DNA of 64,000 nt from Microglena sp. YARC (GCA_022414725.1 CM039462.1:132191891-132255890); one strand, 5' to 3'. Positions 53,301 to 63,745 are shown, counted from the stretch's first letter. The notes: generated from the sequence alone by a model not told the origin. Numbers and translations: made by a program.

Positions 53301-55374
53301 GCCGAAGCGATTTGCCCAACCTCAAACAATCAAGATCAACTTAACTCTCATACATTTTGATTACCGAACTCTATGCCATGTAAATTTATTTACTGAACTC
53401 TATGCCATGTCAATGTACTTACTGACGGCTATTTACTCTTGCTTCTGCTGCCACAGATAACAATCCTTGCGACCCAGGTGGATGAAATCAAGTTGGATCA
53501 CACAACACAACATACATCATGTTTGGGGTTCATCAGTGTTTTTTCTTGTTGAGCCCTTCCTATCACGGTTGGGCAAGTCCCTTAGCCTATTTGGCCTACC
53601 CCTGGACTGTAACATACAAACATACATACACATCACACCAACCAGGTGTATGGAAGCGCAGTTTCTTAAAGATGTCAACTCCACAAGATATAATAGTGTG
53701 GTGTACTTTACTGCTGTTAACTCTTCTGCTGCTGCTGCTACAGCTAGCCAATTTCTTGTATCCTAGGTGGGATGAAATCAAGGTTAAATCACGCAATAAA
53801 CATTCATACCAGCACACCAACACAACACCCAGGCGTATGGAAGTGCAGTTTCTTAAATATATCAACTTCACAAGACATCGCTTTGTGTCCTAAACGCTGT
53901 TTACTGTTTCTTCTTCTGCCACAGATAGCAAACCTTGCATCCCAGGTGGATGAAATCAAGTTGGATCACACAACACAACACAGCACACAGCACACCAACA
54001 CACACCACCCAGGTGTATGGAGGTGCAGTTTCTTAAAGATATCAACTTCACAAGACATTGCTTTGTGTCCTAAACGCTGTTTACTCTTTCTGCTGCTGCT
54101 ACAGATAGCAAACCTTGCATCCCAGGTGGATGAAATCAAGTTAAATCACGCAATACATCACACCAGCACACCAACACAACACCCAGGCGTATGGAAGTGC
54201 AGTTTCTTAAATATATCAACTTCACAAGACATCGCCTTATGTGTCCCTAAACGCTGTTTACTGTTTCTTCTTCTAGCCACACAGATAGCAAAACCTTGCA
54301 TCCCAGGTGGAATGAAATCAAGTTGGCGCATCACACAACACAACACCACAACACAGCACACAGCACACCAACACCACACCACCCCAGGTGTATGGAGGTT
54401 GCAGTTTCTTAAAGATATCAAACTTCACAAAGACATATGCTTTGTGTCCTCTAACCGCTGTTACTCTTTCTGCTGCATGTCAACAGATAGCAAACCATGC
54501 ATCCCAGGTGGCATGAAATCAAGTTAAATCACGCAAACATCACACTAGCACACCAACACAAACACCCAGGCGTATGGAACCAAGTGCAGTTTCTTAAATC
54601 ATTCAACTTCACCAAGACATACGCTTTGTGTCCTAAACGCTGTTTACTGTTTCTTCTTCTGCCACAGATAGCAAACCTTGCATCCCAGGTGGATGAAATC
54701 AAGTTGGATCACACAACACAACACAGCACACAGCACACCAAACACACACCACCCAGTTATGGAGGTGCAGTTTCCTAAAGATAATCAACTTCACAAGACA
54801 TTGCTTTGTGTCCCTAACCGCTGTCTTATTACTCTTTCTGCAGCTGCACCTAGCTACAGATAGCAAACCTTGCATCCCAGAGTGGATGAAATCAAGTTAA
54901 AATCACGCATACATCACACCAGCACACCAACACAACACCCAGGCGTATGGAAGTGCAGTTTCTTAAATATATCAACTTCACAAGACATCAGCTTTTGTGT
55001 CCTAAAACGCTGTTTACTGTTTCTTCTTCTGCCACAGATAGCAAACCTTGCATCCCAGGAGAATGAAATCAAGTTGGATCACACAACACAACACACAACA
55101 CAGCACACCAACACACACCACCCAGGTGTATGGAGGTGCAGTTTCTTAAAGATAATCACTTCACAAGACATTGCTTTGTGATTCCTAACCGCTGTTTACT
55201 CTTTTCTGCTGCTCGCTCACAGATAGCCAATCCTTGCATCCCAGGTGCCATGAAATTCAAGTTGGATAAGGCCAACTTGCAACCAGTGCCGCACGGAAGA
55301 AGCTCCAGGCCACTCTTGCGAGGCAAATCATTGGACTGATGGAGGGGGAGACGAAGAAACAAATTATTCAATGA
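50373..55374 (+). CDS. Small acidic protein, ERICH2-like
   Basis: Five exons join in phase: 50373-50435, 50524-50593, 51031-51099, 52793-52950, 55223-55374, giving about 169 residues. It starts MAPVVKTPPIVEKIKKERML. Residues about 21-70 form a helix-pair, TPR-like unit (EAEKAFIFALKAKRFEDALS, VLALDPNNRVKLFLPLLEEK). A tract of about 40 Asp/Glu-rich residues follows, and the last exon codes a coiled, basic end (IANLASQVDEIKLD, SAARKKLQATLARQIIG, ending GETKKQIIQ). The layout, with LxLDPNN...FLPLLEEK then an acidic tract, recalls vertebrate glutamate-rich protein 2; function is unknown. The last exon needs three single-base insertions and one deletion corrected (about 55232-55285) to match its own echoes, so the frame as assembled is broken. 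If the acidic exon did not splice at 52950 it would stop at 52989. Confidence 0.65.
51100..51250. repeat. Short tandem after ERICH2-like exon 3
   Basis: GTACAGC-GCACACAAGCTTG and GGAGTCTCT recur two to three times directly after the exon 3 donor. GGTACAGC is the donor sequence itself (ACTAG then GTACAGC), so this may be a minimal edge echo of a few bases. Confidence 0.6.
51520..52200. repeat. Minisatellite of about 125 bp, five to six copies
   Basis: Units share TTCATTGATGAGCAAGCTAT, GTATGGACATG, TGTTGGGAGAGCATGCGTGT, GTGAGGCAGGGTGGTGGAGC and CAGCCTTATGACGTGGTAGA. The sequence before the exon 4 acceptor (GCATAACCTTGTGATGTGGC, 52741) is a diverged piece of the same unit. It lies in intron 3 of the ERICH2-like gene. 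Confidence 0.88.
52470..52609. mobile_element. 140-bp foldback element
   Basis: Starts AGCAATTCAGGGGATGAACT and ends AGTTCATCCCCTGAATTGCT, a perfect terminal inverted repeat of about 24 bp that continues imperfectly (TTTCGTACTTTGTCGAG against CTCGACGAAGTACGA). There is no coding capacity and no other copy in the window. It lies in intron 3 of the ERICH2-like gene. Confidence 0.85.
53440..55222 (+). repeat. Nine echoes of ERICH2-like last-exon 5' edge
   Basis: Each unit of about 165-190 bp starts with an acceptor and the first 14 or so codons of the last exon (CCACAG, then ATAGCAAACCTTGCATCCC and AGGTGGATGAAATCAAGTTG). Intron sequence follows (CACAACACAACACAGCACAC, CACCCAGGTGTATGGAGGTG, CAGTTTCTTAAAGATATCAA, GCTTTGTGTCCTAAACGCTG). 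Copies start near 53456, 53755 (diverged), 53922, 54102, 54288, 54484, 54665, 54856 and 55038; the real exon starts at 55223. Two unit types alternate (TTGGATCACACAACAC and TTAAATCACGCAATAC), so the array grew by doubling a two-unit block. An R4 fragment is inserted at 53515-53625. Confidence 0.95.
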
Positions 55375-57590
55375 TGACCCCGCTAGTATGCAGTAGCAGT
55401 TGGGATGTGCTCACGACTTGTATTGAAGGTTGCCACTTAGAAAAAGTGCTATGTTACATATGTATTTTGGGCGCTACGGATAGAGCCTTCTGGGGATAAT
55501 TAGGGGGTTCAAGAAAGCTGACAGAGGCACCCCAAAGTGCTTACTAGGAGCACCATGGTGCTACGTAAAGGATGCCTGTTCCTTTTCCTTCAATCCCTGG
55601 AAAAACTTGCGGATGAGGCTGCTAGCTACGTTGTAGTTAGTTGCTGATTAGCAAGCCATGAGCACTGCATGGATGCTGCCAACCCACACTTAGCCCCAAA
55701 TATAATCATTGTTGCCTTCTTGCCAGCCTGAATTAGCTAGACGCTGACAATTCCAGCTTCCACATGCACTAGGGTAACTAACTGAGTTTTGGCTGACTTG
55801 GTTAGTGAGTATGAAAGTCAGGGTACTACAAAGCGCGCGTGGCAGTGCGAATTTCCGCGCACGCTTTTTGAGCCCCACCTGCGCGTTTCGCGCAGTTGTT
55901 CAACCCCCTGTGGGCGCGCGCGCAGGGTTTTTGCGCTTTTTTTGCATACAAAGCGCTGGACCAATTTGAGGTTTGTGCGCTTTAAGGCGTTGGACCAATT
56001 TGAGAAAAGAAGTTACCCTGATGAAAGTGGAGGCGGGGACTGTGTTATCAAACAGTTTAAATCCATCTTATCTCTAGTCTAATTGTGATATGTGGATGCC
56101 CCTCGTACCTTAGGTGGATGACGTTGTTATTGGCTTGATGGTAGCCCTTCGGCTATAATTATGCAGCCTCTAGACCCAACTCAGCATGTCACGTTGGATT
56201 ACCTTATGCATGGTTTCCATTTTATTTTTGCATTTATCGTCGAGGGGATTGCTTTCATCAAGGGTCGGACTTGCCGGGGGTAGATGTCTGAAAATGATTT
56301 GCATTTTACCGTATGCCCCTCCTCATTAACTCATCATTTATTATGTGTATATATTATTCCTCATCAGACCATACACTTTACCGGTATTACGGAAATTACA
56401 GGGGGTACAATTATTGCAATTAATCAAAATTATAGATCCCCGGAGGACAACGTATGCACACTCAGGTAAATCTTATTTCTTGACATCGCGAATGTGCCAA
56501 ACCATAAGGATCGAATTTGCAGTACAATTTTATAACTCTGCTTAACTTGTATGAATTTGCACGCGTGGAGCATACATCAAAAACTTCATGATCCCATGAT
56601 GGTCATGTTTGTTGTTACAGCCCAGGTAGGTCCAAAATAGGCTAAATTGGACTTTACCCAAACAGTGACAGGAGGGGCTAAAAACGAAAGAGCAACTGAT
56701 GAATTGAAAACCCACACAATCGATTTTACCGACGGGGGGGCTGAGCTCGTCTATATAAACGGTGTTGGCGAAGTTTGGTTTGTTTGTCCTTGACCATACA
56801 CCTGATGTAATGGGTTGTTTTGCTTTCTGCAGGTCTTTTTCTTTTTTTTCCAGCACAGAGTCACGTACACCCTCGTTGAGTCGTGGTGTCAAGTAGACTT
56901 TAACATAAATTAAATGTAAAATATGCCATTGAAGCATATACTCGTATGCCAGCTGATCCATGTGGCGCTGAAATAACCTAACAGCCTATAGTCAGACGTG
57001 AGTGTATGTCACAGTCCAAGCGGGTACCAACATAGCAACCTCGAACTGCCTAACCTCGCTGGCAGGAGGGGCTACAAAGGAAACTGAAGCACTGAACCGG
57101 GCCCCAAACAAAACCGTTTACGATGCGGCCTGGACTTCGTGCTACAGAGAAAATTACATTTACGATTATCCATCATTTTTCAAATATTTAATACATTATC
57201 ACAAGATTATCAAAGAAAGGAAAAAGGAGCAGATTTTCATGACCAAACGTCATGCTCCATTCACATCCCAATTATGGACAAATTTCATCAGTATTCATAC
57301 AACATTACATTACATGTTAAAGTCTACTTGACAACCGCGAGGGTGTATGAGACTCAAGTGCTATTAAACAAAAGAAAAAGCACCCACAAAGCAAAAAAAC
57401 CCCATTAATCAGGGGTTGTCGGGACAAAACAACCAAATCCAAACCACCGTTTTGGTGGCGTACGGTATTAAACCCCTTAGAGCATGACCCAAGATCTCAA
57501 ACACACATTACAGTGGCGGAGTAAGCAAGCTAACAAATGAGAAGTCTCAGAAGAAAAAAAGGCGATAATAAATTACAAGGTTGCCCTAAG
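55375..57590. other. Intergenic region right of ERICH2-like gene
   Basis: It holds R10 (55505-55600), a GCGC-rich stretch with GCGCGCGCGCAGGG (55830-55990), R4 copies (56605-56770, 57000-57165), and otherwise AT-rich sequence without a supported gene. The two R4 copies here show several single-base insertions against the family, in keeping with a lower-accuracy assembly at this end of the window. Confidence 0.55.
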
Positions 57591-58693
57591 CATCCAGGCT
57601 TCCTGTCTTAGACTCTTCTACAAGTAGAAAAGATAGTCGGCTTAGGATTCTCCAAAAAGACTTAGTGCATTTCCATTCATAAAAGGTTTTAGCTGAATGT
57701 GGTCGCAGATCCACATTCCATACGGGTTAAAAGTCGGTATTCCTCATGGACATGCCTTATAAATATCTGTAAACAGATTCTGTAGCGGAGGGCGAATATA
57801 TTATAAAAAGGCACTCAAAAACATATGCATTTCATCCTCAGTATATTATATAGAAAACCCACACATTTGACAGTTGTCTACATTGAGCGAAGGGATGTGT
57901 GGCTCTATCCAACCACCCTCATTCTTTCTGTGTTCAGCCAATGGGAACCCATTCTAAACTGTTGCTATAGACGAAAATCTATCCTGCTTTATTAAGGCGG
58001 ATGTAAAGGGAATCAAGCCATTCTCATCATTGCTGTTGGCTTGCGAACCATTTTTGGATCGGAGCGGTTTAAAGCCAAACCCTTCTCTCATCAGGGGTGT
58101 CTCTAACTGCAATTGGTGTCACTTGGGTACTTAAACCTCATGACTCAAAAAAACTTCAGACATAATACTTCACATACGACAGCCTCCAAATATGTTGATG
58201 TTTTTACTGGATCCTAGCCTTGTTGATAGCCACAACGCAATCATGAACCCAGCCAGTGTTGGAGTCAAAAAGATTCCTCAAGAGCATTCTATATTTGAAT
58301 CCTCAGGTTCTTTATGTATGGTCTTGTTCCAGAAGCGCCAAAGCTTGTTTAGCCAAGGCAAAACACAACGCGGTTCTACCAAGCTCTCCATGATAATATT
58401 GATGTAGTAGATTGCAAAACAACCCAACATTGTTTAAAGGTATACCTCCTATGCCATTTCTCACAAAGCATGGTCATTTGAGATAGTGTGATATGTTCAG
58501 AATAGAAGGAGCCACCTCACAAGCCAAAATTCAGGATAGGTTGTACAAGAGAATCAAAACAGGTGGGTGAGAATATACAAATATTTGTATATCCGTCCAT
58601 TAGTATGGCATCGCCTACGAAGCATTGTGTGTGTGCCCTTTCTCAAAAAGCATCTTCCTATTCTTCAGAGTGAACAATAGAAGTCTCTCCTGC
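57590..58693 (-). pseudogene. Decayed non-LTR retrotransposon (LINE) 3' part
   Basis: Minus-strand fragments in shifting frames resemble the C-terminal end of LINE reverse transcriptases: FDSLVQPILNFG, then CEV near 58520-58560; GELGRTALCFALAKQALALL near 58330-58390; and a zinc-knuckle-like region with CQMC followed by EDEMHMFLSAFL near 57780-57890. Stops and frameshifts separate the pieces. The element runs into the N gap, where its upstream RT core may lie. The family cannot be named from this remnant. Confidence 0.5.
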
Positions 58694-59693
58694 NNNNNNN
58701 NNNNNNNNNNNNNNNNNNNNNNNNNNNNNNNNNNNNNNNNNNNNNNNNNNNNNNNNNNNNNNNNNNNNNNNNNNNNNNNNNNNNNNNNNNNNNNNNNNNN
58801 NNNNNNNNNNNNNNNNNNNNNNNNNNNNNNNNNNNNNNNNNNNNNNNNNNNNNNNNNNNNNNNNNNNNNNNNNNNNNNNNNNNNNNNNNNNNNNNNNNNN
58901 NNNNNNNNNNNNNNNNNNNNNNNNNNNNNNNNNNNNNNNNNNNNNNNNNNNNNNNNNNNNNNNNNNNNNNNNNNNNNNNNNNNNNNNNNNNNNNNNNNNN
59001 NNNNNNNNNNNNNNNNNNNNNNNNNNNNNNNNNNNNNNNNNNNNNNNNNNNNNNNNNNNNNNNNNNNNNNNNNNNNNNNNNNNNNNNNNNNNNNNNNNNN
59101 NNNNNNNNNNNNNNNNNNNNNNNNNNNNNNNNNNNNNNNNNNNNNNNNNNNNNNNNNNNNNNNNNNNNNNNNNNNNNNNNNNNNNNNNNNNNNNNNNNNN
59201 NNNNNNNNNNNNNNNNNNNNNNNNNNNNNNNNNNNNNNNNNNNNNNNNNNNNNNNNNNNNNNNNNNNNNNNNNNNNNNNNNNNNNNNNNNNNNNNNNNNN
59301 NNNNNNNNNNNNNNNNNNNNNNNNNNNNNNNNNNNNNNNNNNNNNNNNNNNNNNNNNNNNNNNNNNNNNNNNNNNNNNNNNNNNNNNNNNNNNNNNNNNN
59401 NNNNNNNNNNNNNNNNNNNNNNNNNNNNNNNNNNNNNNNNNNNNNNNNNNNNNNNNNNNNNNNNNNNNNNNNNNNNNNNNNNNNNNNNNNNNNNNNNNNN
59501 NNNNNNNNNNNNNNNNNNNNNNNNNNNNNNNNNNNNNNNNNNNNNNNNNNNNNNNNNNNNNNNNNNNNNNNNNNNNNNNNNNNNNNNNNNNNNNNNNNNN
59601 NNNNNNNNNNNNNNNNNNNNNNNNNNNNNNNNNNNNNNNNNNNNNNNNNNNNNNNNNNNNNNNNNNNNNNNNNNNNNNNNNNNNNNNNNNNNN
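58694..59693. other. Assembly gap (1000 N)
   Basis: Exactly 1000 unknown bases, a conventional scaffold-gap size, so the true length is unknown. Order and orientation across it rest on scaffolding only. Confidence 0.99.
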
Positions 59694-61207
59694 AGCTCTG
59701 CATGTAATAAACATTCTTTCCTTATTCAATAAGTAAATAGAGGGAGACTAGAGCGGAGACCTTATACAAACTATCCCATTCTGACAGCATCCAAGTCGCT
59801 ATGTTTAATATATTTAATACCGTTCTACTTGGTTATCTACTCAGCTTCCCATAGACTTCTAGACATTAGCTGCTAGCTGGAGATGGCCGGTTGCACTATC
59901 TGTAATCTAAGATGCTCTTATCATCTCTTCTGAGTCAATCTTGCTTCAGAGTAGATGGGCATCTTGGAATACCAGATAAGTGTTTTTAAAACCTTGTAGT
60001 ACGTGACATATAAGCATAGCTCCGCTTACGCTGTGGTGTCCTCAAACATCACGTCCTGTGAGTAACTGTATCTACACGGATTAACAATTTCAATTTCAAA
60101 ATGTTATACCGGGTATGTATGTATGTTATGTTACATCCAGCGGGGATAGGCCAAATAGCTAAAGACATTGCCCAACCGTATTCGAAAGCTTAAAAGAACC
60201 CAAGCACTGATGAACTAAGCCCCAAAACAATCGTTTAACGACGGAGGGGCCTAGTGCTCAGTGATAATTTAACTATACCTATTATCCCTATTCAAGACTT
60301 GCCTCCTTGGAATTGGTAGAGACATTCCCTCTCTGTCCGCAGGCAGTCCAAGCTCAGGCAAGGTGCGGTCAGCCGGAACCAAATAAACCCAACACAGTAG
60401 CCACTTCTTCCAGTATGTACTGGTACATGCAACGGCGGAGGATTCCTTTCAATCTCACGTCTCCGCACAAATTCTGTGGAAGCTTGTACTAATTTCGCAT
60501 TTTCGGCTGAATGAATCTTAGTATACCCTCGAGACACCACATTTTGCTTTATCCATGGTTGTTCATTAAGTGAATTCCAATCCAAGCGCTCTTCTTCACC
60601 AAATCATAGTCCTTATAGGTCAACGATTGCATTCCAAAAGCCAATACATTGTCTCAACCATAGTGACCATGTTGGTCATCTATTCAGTTCATGGAGGACC
60701 AAGTTCATAAAGGCGTTTTCTCCTAATGCCAAAGAGCACCTTTTCATAAAACTTGTTATGAAAAGGCTATACGGCATTCTCACAAGCAAAGCTCTAAATG
60801 ACCTTCGCCTTGTCTTGATGCATTTAAATGCTGCTTACACAACAGGGTAGGAGGGCCTGATACCCCCTTGTCCTTACGGCTCCCTTGGCGTAGAACACAC
60901 CAGCTATAAGCATGACCATGCGCACTGTTTTTGTGGAGCAACTCGGCGCAACCCCAGTGTGACACACTGCCCTCAGAACCCAAGGCGCAGAGCCCGGAGC
61001 CCGGGGGGTTTGGGGCTTTGGGTTTGGCGGGGGGGGTACTGCGGGGGGAAGGGGGGGGGCATATTGCTGACTAGTTTAGCCAGACCCTCGTCGCCACAGT
61101 GCAGACAGGATACGACCGGTAATGGCGACGCGGCGATGCGTCGTCAGAATATAAAAATGGATATATCTGGCAGAGGTTAGAAGAAGACAGCACTCTCAAT
61201 CATGGTA
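59694..61207. other. Region right of the gap: repeats, no gene supported
   Basis: It holds R4 (60110-60275) and R5 (60295-60505, reverse), both with small deletions against other copies, and unassigned sequence at 59694-60100 and 60510-61200. Some of it should be the 3' UTR of the TM9SF gene. G runs are at 61027-61060. Confidence 0.5.
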
Positions 61208-62859
61208 TTAATCCGCCTTGATTGCATTGAATGTGCAATAAACAAAACAGGTAGGAGGCGATCGTCCCTACAGCTCCCATGGCATAGTACACGCCAAGAA
61301 ATGGAATGGTTCATGTAGCAGAAATAGATCAAGGACAGGCAGCGTGGGCAGAGATGAGATAACGGGTACCTGAGTAGAAAGTAGACGCTTAAGATGGTTG
61401 ATGCTACATGTACTGATCCACCCGACTGGAATGACCACCACCTGCAGGGAAAATGATGTGATGATGATGATGCTGCTTGCTGCTGCTGCTGCATGCTGCT
61501 ATGTGATATGATGATGGTGGTGGTGGTTTGGGTGGTACCTAATGATGCTGATGCTATGATAATGATGCTAATGATGTGCAGATGATTGTGCTGCATGCAA
61601 GGAAAAAAGGTGAATCGACCACCCAGTGTAGTGGAGAGCTATGTACTAACCAGTCACCGGTGGTTCATGGGAGCCACTCAGAATTCCAGGTTTTTCGAAA
61701 TTATATTTTGAATCGCAGCGGCGGCAACCGTCAGAATCATGTTTTCTAAACCCTAACTTAAACAAACTCAAACGTAACCAGAGTTTCGCTCCGAAATCAG
61801 GACACTATCAGAGACTCACCACCAAATGGTACGTCTGAGCTCAGGTATTCGTGGTTGCCCCCAGTGCAAGCAAACGGGCTGGCCTCCTCGACCTCACGCC
61901 TCGTAATAAGGTGTATTATTTATTTATCAGAGCTCAGGCGCATTAGCGGTCTGCGAAAGCAAAACCCACAGTAACCATTCCCCAGTGCAAAGCAAAGGAC
62001 GGTTCCTTCATCCTCACTCCTCGTGCAGTGTGACGATTTTTCAATTTTTGAGCATCATGTCTGGGGGCTCAGTAGCTGGAGAGGTTTGTGGATGGATGGA
62101 GAGGGTGTGTGGAAGAGAGGCGCTGGGAAGGGGGGGGGGGGGCTTCTCTCTTGCCTTACTGTCACCCCTAACTGTGACTGATGTGAGTGAGCAGGGCGCA
62201 ACGAATTTTCAATTTTGCACTCCCCTTCCAATGTAGACCTCCATGCACAGTCTCTGCACACAGTTGCCAATTATCACCGTTCCCTTTATATGATATCTTG
62301 AAGAAAAAAGGAAAAGCGAAACCAGGGTTTGGGTAAACCTCTTCGACCCTCTTTGACTTTCTTCAACCCTCTTCAACCCTATTCGTTGCGCACAAAGAGG
62401 GTCGTAGAGGGCCGAAGAGGATAACCCAGACCCTGGTTTTCCTTTTCCTTTTTTCTTTAAGATATCATCATAAACGGGAAACGTGATAAGTGCACACAGC
62501 TTGTACTCACCACCAATGGTAGTCCTCTGCACACAGCATGTAAGTGCACACAGCTTGTACTCACCACCAATGGTAGTCCTCTGCACACAGCATGTAAGTG
62601 CACACAGCTTGTACTCACCACCAATGGTAGTCCTCTGCACACAGCATGTAAGTGCACACAGCTTGTACTCACCACCAATGGTAGTCCTCTGCACACAGCT
62701 GCACGTAAGTGCACACAATTGAAAGCTCCGCGGTGATCAGTATTGTCATGAAGCCAACTAAGAAGAAGAAGCCAAAGAGGTAGTAAAAGAATCCCAACCA
62801 CAGAGATGTCATTGCGAAGTAGAGCTCAATGAAGATGGCACCAAAAGGCAGCAAGCCGG
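61208..62859 (-). CDS. Transmembrane 9 superfamily (nonaspanin) protein, C-terminal part
   Basis: Endomembrane (Golgi/endosome) multispanning protein. Two exons are visible (minus strand): 62859-62673 and 61441-61208; the 5' part lies beyond the right edge. The first gives GLLPFGAIFIELYFAMTSLW, LGFFYYLFGFFFLVGFMTIL, ITAELSIVCTYVQL and CAEDYHWW, the signature FGAIFIEL...YYLFGF...AEDYHWWW region of the family. The second gives WSFQSGGSVHVASTILSVYF, LIYFCYM, FLGVYYAMGAVGTIASYLF and an end of NAIKAD, so the protein closes on the KXD/E motif typical of TM9SF tails. To read the second exon through, one extra base must be removed at about 61310 (TT run) and another at the TTTT near 61234. The corrected length (232 nt) then fits the phase. 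I take both as assembly errors, though a pseudogene is possible. Confidence 0.85.
61470..61580. repeat. (GAT)n/(GCT)n trinucleotide tract
   Basis: GATGATGATGATGCTGCTTG and TGCTGATGCTATGATAATGA runs just upstream (minus sense) of the TM9SF last-exon acceptor. Confidence 0.8.
62277..62483. mobile_element. Foldback element in TM9SF intron
   Basis: GATATCTTGAAGAAAAAAGG with AAAAGCGAAACCAGGGTTTG on the left is mirrored by AGACCCTGGTTTTCCTTTTC with TTTTTTCTTTAAGATATC on the right. Arms are about 43 bp around a middle with CTTCAACCCTCTTCAACCC and AAAGAGGGTCGTAGAGGGC, itself partly inverted. Outer flanks (CGTTCCCTTTATAT, CATAAACGGGAAACG) are also inverted, so the element may extend there. Confidence 0.85.
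62490..62672 (-). repeat. Three 54-bp echoes of TM9SF exon 3' edge
   Basis: A unit of AAGTGCACACAGCTTGTACT, CACCACCAATGGTAGTCCTC, TGCACACAGCATGT is repeated with almost no change; the fourth, at 62673, is the genuine edge. On the minus strand each unit codes LCAEDYHW, then TG and GTGAGTACAAG, so every copy has the complete donor and about 28 bp of exon. Confidence 0.95.
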
Positions 62860-63745
62860 CTGCAGAGGGGGATGGCAATGGTTGTGGTCGTGCTGATGGT
62901 CATGTTGTGAGTAGCAATGAAGGATTCACCAAAAGGCAGCAAGCCGGCTGCAGAGGGGGGTGGCAATGGTTGTGGTCGTGCTGATGGTCATGTTGTGAGT
63001 AGCAATGAAGGATTCACCAAAAGGGCATTAAGCCGGCTGCAGAGGGGGGTGGCAATGGTGTGGTCGTGCTGATGGTCATTGTTGTCCCCAGTAGCAATGA
63101 AGAATTGCACCCAAAAGGCAGCAAGCAAGCTGTATAGGGGGGGGGGGGGGGGGGGGGGGGGATGGTTGTGCTTGTGGCTATGTCCATGGTCATGTTATGA
63201 ATGGCAATGGTAATGAATAGTATAGGCGCTGCGTTGCCCAACCACAGAGATGTCACTGTGCGAAATAGAGCTCAATGAAGATGGCACCGAAAGAAGCAAG
63301 CCAGGCTGCAGAAGGGAGTTACAATGGTTTGTAAATGGCATCTATAAAGTGTTTAAAATACCAAATGTCATGTATCTATAAGAATGTATTTTGGACGTCA
63401 TTACAGAGATGAGCGCTTAAAAAAAAATGCGATAATAATCGCACAAAAGATGGCGCAAAAGATGGCACAAAAGAGAAGCAAGCTGGCTGCATTGGAGGGT
63501 GAGAATGGTCGTGCCTGTGGCCATGTCAATGGTCATGTTATGAATGGCAATGGTGATGAATAGTACACACACTGGTAGCCCAACCATAGAGATATGATTG
63601 CAAAGGATGGTGGTTGCCCCCAGTGCAAGCAAACGGGCTGGCTCTCTCAACCTCATGCCTCGGAATAATGCGAATTATGTATTTATTCATTTCAAAGTAG
63701 AGCTCTATGAAGATGGAAACCTAAGTGCACCCAAGCAAGTCGGCC
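62860..63745 (-). repeat. Six echoes of TM9SF exon 5' edge
   Basis: The plus-strand motif CACCAAAAGGCAGCAAGCCG, GCTGCAGAGGGG (acceptor plus the first codons of the exon at 62859) recurs at about 62927, 63014, 63108, 63238-63312 (longer, with AGCTCAATGAAGATGGCACC), 63462 and 63570-63745. The intron part is GGCAATGGTTGTGGTCGTGC, TGATGGTCATGTTGTGA. The last copy is split by an R1 element at 63605-63690, with matching exon sequence on each side of it. Confidence 0.92.

Noticed and set aside
58615..59729. Long open frames across the unknown bases
   Set aside because: They consist of translated N; there is no sequence evidence.
62490..62718. CRISPR-like regular repeats (also 19555-19875 and 37286-37659)
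   Set aside because: Units are directly adjacent with no unique spacers, in a eukaryotic gene context; they are tandem repeats and exon echoes.
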